A DNA stretch of 64,000 nt from NCBI GenBank assembly GCA_944324965.1, contig CALUYH010000002.1:62001-126000 (forward strand), read 5' to 3'. The position numbers and the translations under genes are program-made. Shown piece after piece: positions 60,435-64,000 of the stretch (position 1 is its first letter; the number at the start of each line of letters is the position of its first letter). The notes beneath the pieces were generated by a model, which did not search any database, had not been told where the DNA came from, and saw nothing but the letters and a program-made list of their open reading frames with translations. Source of the DNA: Candidatus Avelusimicrobium gallinaceum. GTDB lineage: Bacteria > Elusimicrobiota > Elusimicrobia > Elusimicrobiales > Elusimicrobiaceae.

Positions 60435-61661
60435 ATGTGGGATTCTTTTTACGCGATTTTTAAAATTTCGCTCAAAGCCATTTTTGCCAACAAAATGCGT
60501 GCCGCGCTGACGAGCTTGGGGATTGTTATCGGCGTGTCGGCCGTTATTACGATGTTGGCCGTCGGCTCCGGCGCCCAAAAAAGCGTGACGGACAGCGTCT
60601 CCCGCTTTGGTACGAACATTTTGTTTCTGCGCCAGCCGTGGGATTTGGACGAAAGCATTTCCTCCCCCAAGGACGTAACGATGACCGACGTGTACGCCAT
60701 CCGCAGCCTGGACGGCGTGGCTGCGGCCGCCCCGTATATTACCACCAGTTTTGACATAAAATACTCCAACACCAGCGTCGCTTTGAGTGTGCTGGCCACG
60801 GACCCGGACATCTTTTTGACGTACGACTGGCCCATTGAAAGCGGCCGCCAATTCACCCAGCAGGAAGTGAACGATTACGCCCAAGTGGTGGTGCTGGGCT
60901 CGTCGGCCGCGCAGACGATTTTCAGCGATGTGGACCCGCTTAACAAAACCATCGTGCTGGACAACATTCCGTTTAAAGTGGTGGGTGTCGTGAAAAAAAC
61001 GGGCCAGAGCGGCATGGGCTTTGATATGGACGAAGGCGCCTTAATCCCCTACACCACCGGCAAAGTAAAAATGAACGCCGGGTGGAACAGCTCGGACCGC
61101 CGCGCCCTGGACCGCGTGGTCATCAAAGTGGCCGATTTTAACACCATTGAAAATACCAAAGTGGACATTCAAAACGCCGTGCGCAACACGCACCGCATCC
61201 ACCCGCTGGGGAAGGACGACTTCCAATTGGACGATTTCGCTTCGTTTATTGAGCAAGCCAAAACCATGGGCAAGACGATGAGCCTGTTGCTGGGCGCCAT
61301 CGGGGCCGTATCGCTGATTGTGGGCGGTATCGGCGTGATGAACATTATGCTCGTATCGGTCACCGAACGCACGCGCGAAATCGGCATTCGTATGGCCATC
61401 GGCGCCACCAGCTGGGATATCCGCCTGCAGTTCTTGGTGGAATCGGTCACCCTGTCCTGCATCGGCGGGCTAATCGGCATTTTGCTGGGGGTCGTCATCA
61501 CACTTATCGTGGCGGCCAACTCCACCATTCCGGCGGAGCTGAGCTTGTCGGCAGTGCTGCTTTCGGTGGGGTTTTCGGCGGCAACGGGTGTGTTCTTCGG
61601 GTTCTATCCGGCCTACAAAGCCTCCAAACTTACCCCGATTGACGCGCTGCGCTACGAATAA
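60435..61661 (+). CDS. ABC transporter permease, MacB/FtsX family
   Basis: This 408-aa protein has one N-terminal TM helix (RAALTSLGIVIGVSAVITMLAVG), a large periplasmic domain of about 240 residues, and three C-terminal TM helices (VSLIVGGIGVMNIMLVSVTERTREIGIRMAIGA, TLSCIGGLIGILLGVVITLIV, VGFSAATGVFFGFYPAYKASKLTPIDALRYE). These are exact MacB-family hallmarks. Here the ATPase and permease are separate genes, unlike fused E. coli MacB. Probable substrates are macrolides, peptides or envelope lipoproteins. It follows the ATPase gene by 1 bp. Confidence 0.95.
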   Translation: MWDSFYAIFKISLKAIFANKMRAALTSLGIVIGVSAVITMLAVGSGAQKSVTDSVSRFGTNILFLRQPWDLDESISSPKDVTMTDVYAIRSLDGVAAAAPYITTSFDIKYSNTSVALSVLATDPDIFLTYDWPIESGRQFTQQEVNDYAQVVVLGSSAAQTIFSDVDPLNKTIVLDNIPFKVVGVVKKTGQSGMGFDMDEGALIPYTTGKVKMNAGWNSSDRRALDRVVIKVADFNTIENTKVDIQNAVRNTHRIHPLGKDDFQLDDFASFIEQAKTMGKTMSLLLGAIGAVSLIVGGIGVMNIMLVSVTERTREIGIRMAIGATSWDIRLQFLVESVTLSCIGGLIGILLGVVITLIVAANSTIPAELSLSAVLLSVGFSAATGVFFGFYPAYKASKLTPIDALRYE

Positions 61662-61681
61662 TTTTACACGTGGGGGAAATC

Positions 61682-61717
61682 AAACCGTCCCGCATTTGTC
61701 GCGGGGCGGTTTTTTTA
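61682..61717 (+). terminator. Terminator of the TolC-MacAB operon
   Basis: AAACCGTCCCGC (61682-61693) pairs with GCGGGGCGGTTT (61701-61712) with one wobble, followed by a T-run. Confidence 0.85.
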
Positions 61718-61794
61718 CGGGGAAATGGGTTGCCTTTTTGAGCGGTGCCTGCTTGGCGGCTGTGCCGCGCTGTGCGGAGCGGGCGGCACACGGC

Positions 61795-61823
61795 AAAAAA
61801 ATACCCCGGCCGGAGCCGGGGTG
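61795..61823 (-). terminator. Terminator of the MFS-fusion gene
   Basis: ACCCCGGC (61803-61810), loop CGGA, GCCGGGGT (61815-61822). The minus-strand transcript then reads a T-run. Confidence 0.85.
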
Positions 61824-61827
61824 AAGA

Positions 61828-64000
61828 TTAATTATTTCCAACGGGCGGATTGTCCGAGCGGCCCAACAGGCGGTTGATGATTCTTTTGAACCAATTGGGT
61901 TTGGCCGGCCCTTGGGCAGATTTGGGCGCCTGGCGGCCTTCAATCCGTTTGAAAATCAAGGCGGACAAAACGGCCAGGGCGGACGGAATGCCAATCATCG
62001 CGGCCGTGGTGGCGTCAGCCGAGGAGAAAACCCCCGCCGCCATCAGGTTTTCGGCCAGGTTCGTCAGCAACATCGGCCCGAACGCGCACGAAATGGCGCT
62101 GGCCACAATCAAGGCCACAATGCGGTCCTGCGTTTTGGCGTTTTTGGCGGTGCGGGCAAAAGCCAACGTAAACGCCGTAGAAATGCCCACCTCGGCCGCA
62201 AACAGCGCCGCCGTCAGCGCGTATACATTGCCCGAAAAAGGCAGCGCCGCCAATCCCCCCGCGCCGGCCAGCAGCGTGGCAATGGACATATTGTTTTTGG
62301 GGAACCATTTCAAGAACCCTTTGGCCAGGTTGCGCCCGATTAAAAACGGTACGGCAAACTGCAATAAACCAAAGATGTATTGGGAAGAAGATCCTCCCGT
62401 CAGTTCCGGCAGCAGGAACAGAAAGCCGTTGTTGTACGACATTTCCACCGCGTTCATCAGCATAAGCCCCAGCAACAGGCCGGCTACGCCTTTTTCTTCT
62501 TTAAACAGGCGGACATAGCTGTTGTTTAACAACGAGGACGTAAGCGTATAGGCGCGGCGTCCGCGTTTGCCGTCTTTGGCGGTCGGCTGGGCCGGTTTGG
62601 CTTCCAGGGCCGGTTTGGTATTGGGGATTTTGGATAAGTTCACCCCCAGCGCGGCGGCCGCCACCAGCGGGATGGGTAATGCAAACGTAAAGCTCCAATC
62701 CATCCCCAGTACATTGGTGGAAATGAACGGGAAGGCAAACGAGGACATCATCCCCAGCGCGCGGCTAAGCTCGGTATTGGCCGTTCTTTTTTGCAACACC
62801 AAATCGCTGGCGCCTTTGCTTAAATCGGTCATCATCGGGCCGACGGCGTTGTGCACAAACACGCCCCCGGTGCTGGCCAACATAATGCAGCCCAAAATGC
62901 TGTAAAAGTGTGCCCACATGTCGGCCTGCGGGACAAACGCCCCGTTCAAGCCAAACAGCGTGACCCCCGCCGTGAACCCCGTAGCCATTAATCCCAGGCC
63001 CAGGTTCATGGCGGCTTTGCGGCCGAATTTTTCTTTAATCCAGTTGGACAGAAACGCCCCGACCGAATACGGCAGATACGTCGCCACGGCCACTAAAATG
63101 TTGTCGCTTAACGACAGGTTGAAACTGGAGCCGATGTTGGCAATGACCGGCGTGGCCACTTCCAGCCCGATGATGTACGACGCGGCGTACAGGCTGGCGC
63201 GCTGAAGGGCGCCTTTGAGACCGGTAGCCTGCTGCGGTTGGAAGGCGGCCGCCGGCTGCACTTTTTTGGGCGAAAGGAATTTTTTAACGGACGAAAAAAC
63301 TTTTTTCGCCCCGTTCCACAAGGCAGGCACCGGGATGCCGCCGTACAAAACGCCGCTGTTTCCCGCGGGGTCTTTTTGCGTGCGGCCCAAAAAGCTGAAC
63401 GCTTTGGCCGTTTGCCCTGTCGTTTGTTCGGCGGTTTGCGCGGCGCTTCCCCCCGCCGGTACGGAAAGCGCATCGGCCCGGAGCGTTTCGTTTGCGGGCA
63501 AGGTTAATTTCGGCAATTCAACCGCCGGCAAAACGGGCGCGGCGGCCATCGCCGGAGCACCGGCGAAAGCGGGCGCTGCTTGGCGGCCCAAATTCATATA
63601 CAGCGTGGTGGCCTCGGCCGACGGGTCAGCCGCCATCGTATTTACTTTGCCCAGCGTTTTTAACACCGGCACGAAGGCGTCCGTTTGAGCGGCCGTTTCG
63701 GGCGCGGCGGACAGGGAAAGCGAAACGCCTTGCTGTTGTGCATAGCGGGCCACACTGTTCCACAGCGGGCCTTGGCTGCCGGCGGCCGCGGACAAGGCGG
63801 CCAGTTCTTCTTTGGCGCCTAAGCGTAACAGCGCTCTGGCGGCGGCGGCTTCGGCCAGCGGTTCAGCCGGCGTGTGGGCCGCTTTGCGGTAAAAATCCAA
63901 AATCAGCGCCCCGTCTTTTTTCGTGCCGTATACGCCCAGGGCCGCCACATCGGCCAGGGCTTGGTTCAAAGCGCGTACGGACGCGTTTTTATTGCGAAAT
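61828..64000 (-). CDS. Large N-terminal domain fused to MFS transporter (5' end outside window)
   Basis: The frame stays open to the window edge, so the TTG at 63969 is probably internal; 724 codons are visible. The first ~100 residues look like HEAT/ARM helical repeats (AAAARALLRLGAKEELAALSAAAG). A Pro/Ala-rich linker (about 140-200) follows, then a 12-helix MFS-type domain from about 275: YIIGLEVATPVIANIGSSFN, YLPYSVGAFLSNWIKEKFGRKAAMNLGLGLMATG (the loop 2-3 motif G-x3-D/N-x-G-R/K-R/K variant) and the FARTAKNAKTQDRIVALIVAS region. Substrate unknown. The C-terminus is basic. Confidence 0.75.
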   Translation of the reverse strand, partial: FRNKNASVRALNQALADVAALGVYGTKKDGALILDFYRKAAHTPAEPLAEAAAARALLRLGAKEELAALSAAAGSQGPLWNSVARYAQQQGVSLSLSAAPETAAQTDAFVPVLKTLGKVNTMAADPSAEATTLYMNLGRQAAPAFAGAPAMAAAPVLPAVELPKLTLPANETLRADALSVPAGGSAAQTAEQTTGQTAKAFSFLGRTQKDPAGNSGVLYGGIPVPALWNGAKKVFSSVKKFLSPKKVQPAAAFQPQQATGLKGALQRASLYAASYIIGLEVATPVIANIGSSFNLSLSDNILVAVATYLPYSVGAFLSNWIKEKFGRKAAMNLGLGLMATGFTAGVTLFGLNGAFVPQADMWAHFYSILGCIMLASTGGVFVHNAVGPMMTDLSKGASDLVLQKRTANTELSRALGMMSSFAFPFISTNVLGMDWSFTFALPIPLVAAAALGVNLSKIPNTKPALEAKPAQPTAKDGKRGRRAYTLTSSLLNNSYVRLFKEEKGVAGLLLGLMLMNAVEMSYNNGFLFLLPELTGGSSSQYIFGLLQFAVPFLIGRNLAKGFLKWFPKNNMSIATLLAGAGGLAALPFSGNVYALTAALFAAEVGISTAFTLAFARTAKNAKTQDRIVALIVASAISCAFGPMLLTNLAENLMAAGVFSSADATTAAMIGIPSALAVLSALIFKRIEGRQAPKSAQGPAKPNWFKRIINRLLGRSDNPPVGNN

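Overview
The window reads as chromosome of a Gram-negative-type (diderm) bacterium of moderately high G+C. It has many secreted lipoproteins, Pal, FadL/OmpP1 and TolC-type outer-membrane proteins, a capsule or O-polysaccharide export system and a PBP1C/alpha-2-macroglobulin pair. The gene mix, with several lineage-specific exported proteins and a two-part MFS protein, fits a gut member of the Elusimicrobiota. That assignment is an inference from gene style, not from a marker gene. No rRNA or tRNA gene and no CRISPR array was recognised.

Layout. 1-750: tail of an unknown gene, then an AT-rich spacer with five perfect DnaA boxes (oriC candidate). 750-15.3 kb: housekeeping and envelope genes: Pal-like lipoprotein, MscS channel, alanine/glycine symporter, nadA-nadC with a lipoprotein and an aminotransferase, OsmC, phosphate transporter pair, acetate kinase, NHL-repeat protein. 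15.3-31.9 kb: polysaccharide locus. GC-rich conserved export and initiation genes (LMW phosphatase, O-antigen ligase/polymerase-like protein, Wza-like and Wzc-like proteins; then GT2, epimerase and initiating sugar-phosphate transferase) flank an AT-rich cassette at about 19.8-27.6 kb. The cassette holds an acetyltransferase, pyruvyl transferase, PP-loop protein, flippase, two GT9 enzymes and an EpsG-like polymerase. 32.2-46.9 kb: outer-membrane barrel with a small secreted beta protein, the A2M/PBP1C pair, a MATE transporter, a YwqK/MORN-like protein, an HI0933-type flavoprotein and two low-complexity secreted proteins, one with a strict nine-residue RPTT repeat.

46.9-50.97 kb is the odd part: about 4 kb with one recognisable gene. 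It runs through a G-rich tract, a CCCAAG microsatellite, a very AT-rich tract and a GC-rich 0.7-kb block with no convincing gene and several complementary segments, possibly a structured RNA or a group II intron remnant. Next come a 206-aa gene of unknown function, a palindromic TGACATATGTCA operator-like cluster and another repeat-rich spacer.

50.97-64 kb: mutY, FadL-type porin, YfgM-like protein, dCMP deaminase, DUF486 protein, two unknown exported proteins, a complete TolC-MacA-MacB tripartite efflux operon, and the 3' part of a gene for a large N-terminal domain fused to an MFS transporter.

Genes begin in two ways. Many have a clear Shine-Dalgarno sequence. At least nine have none, but carry a TATAAT-like -10 box 6-9 nt before the ATG, which predicts leaderless mRNAs.
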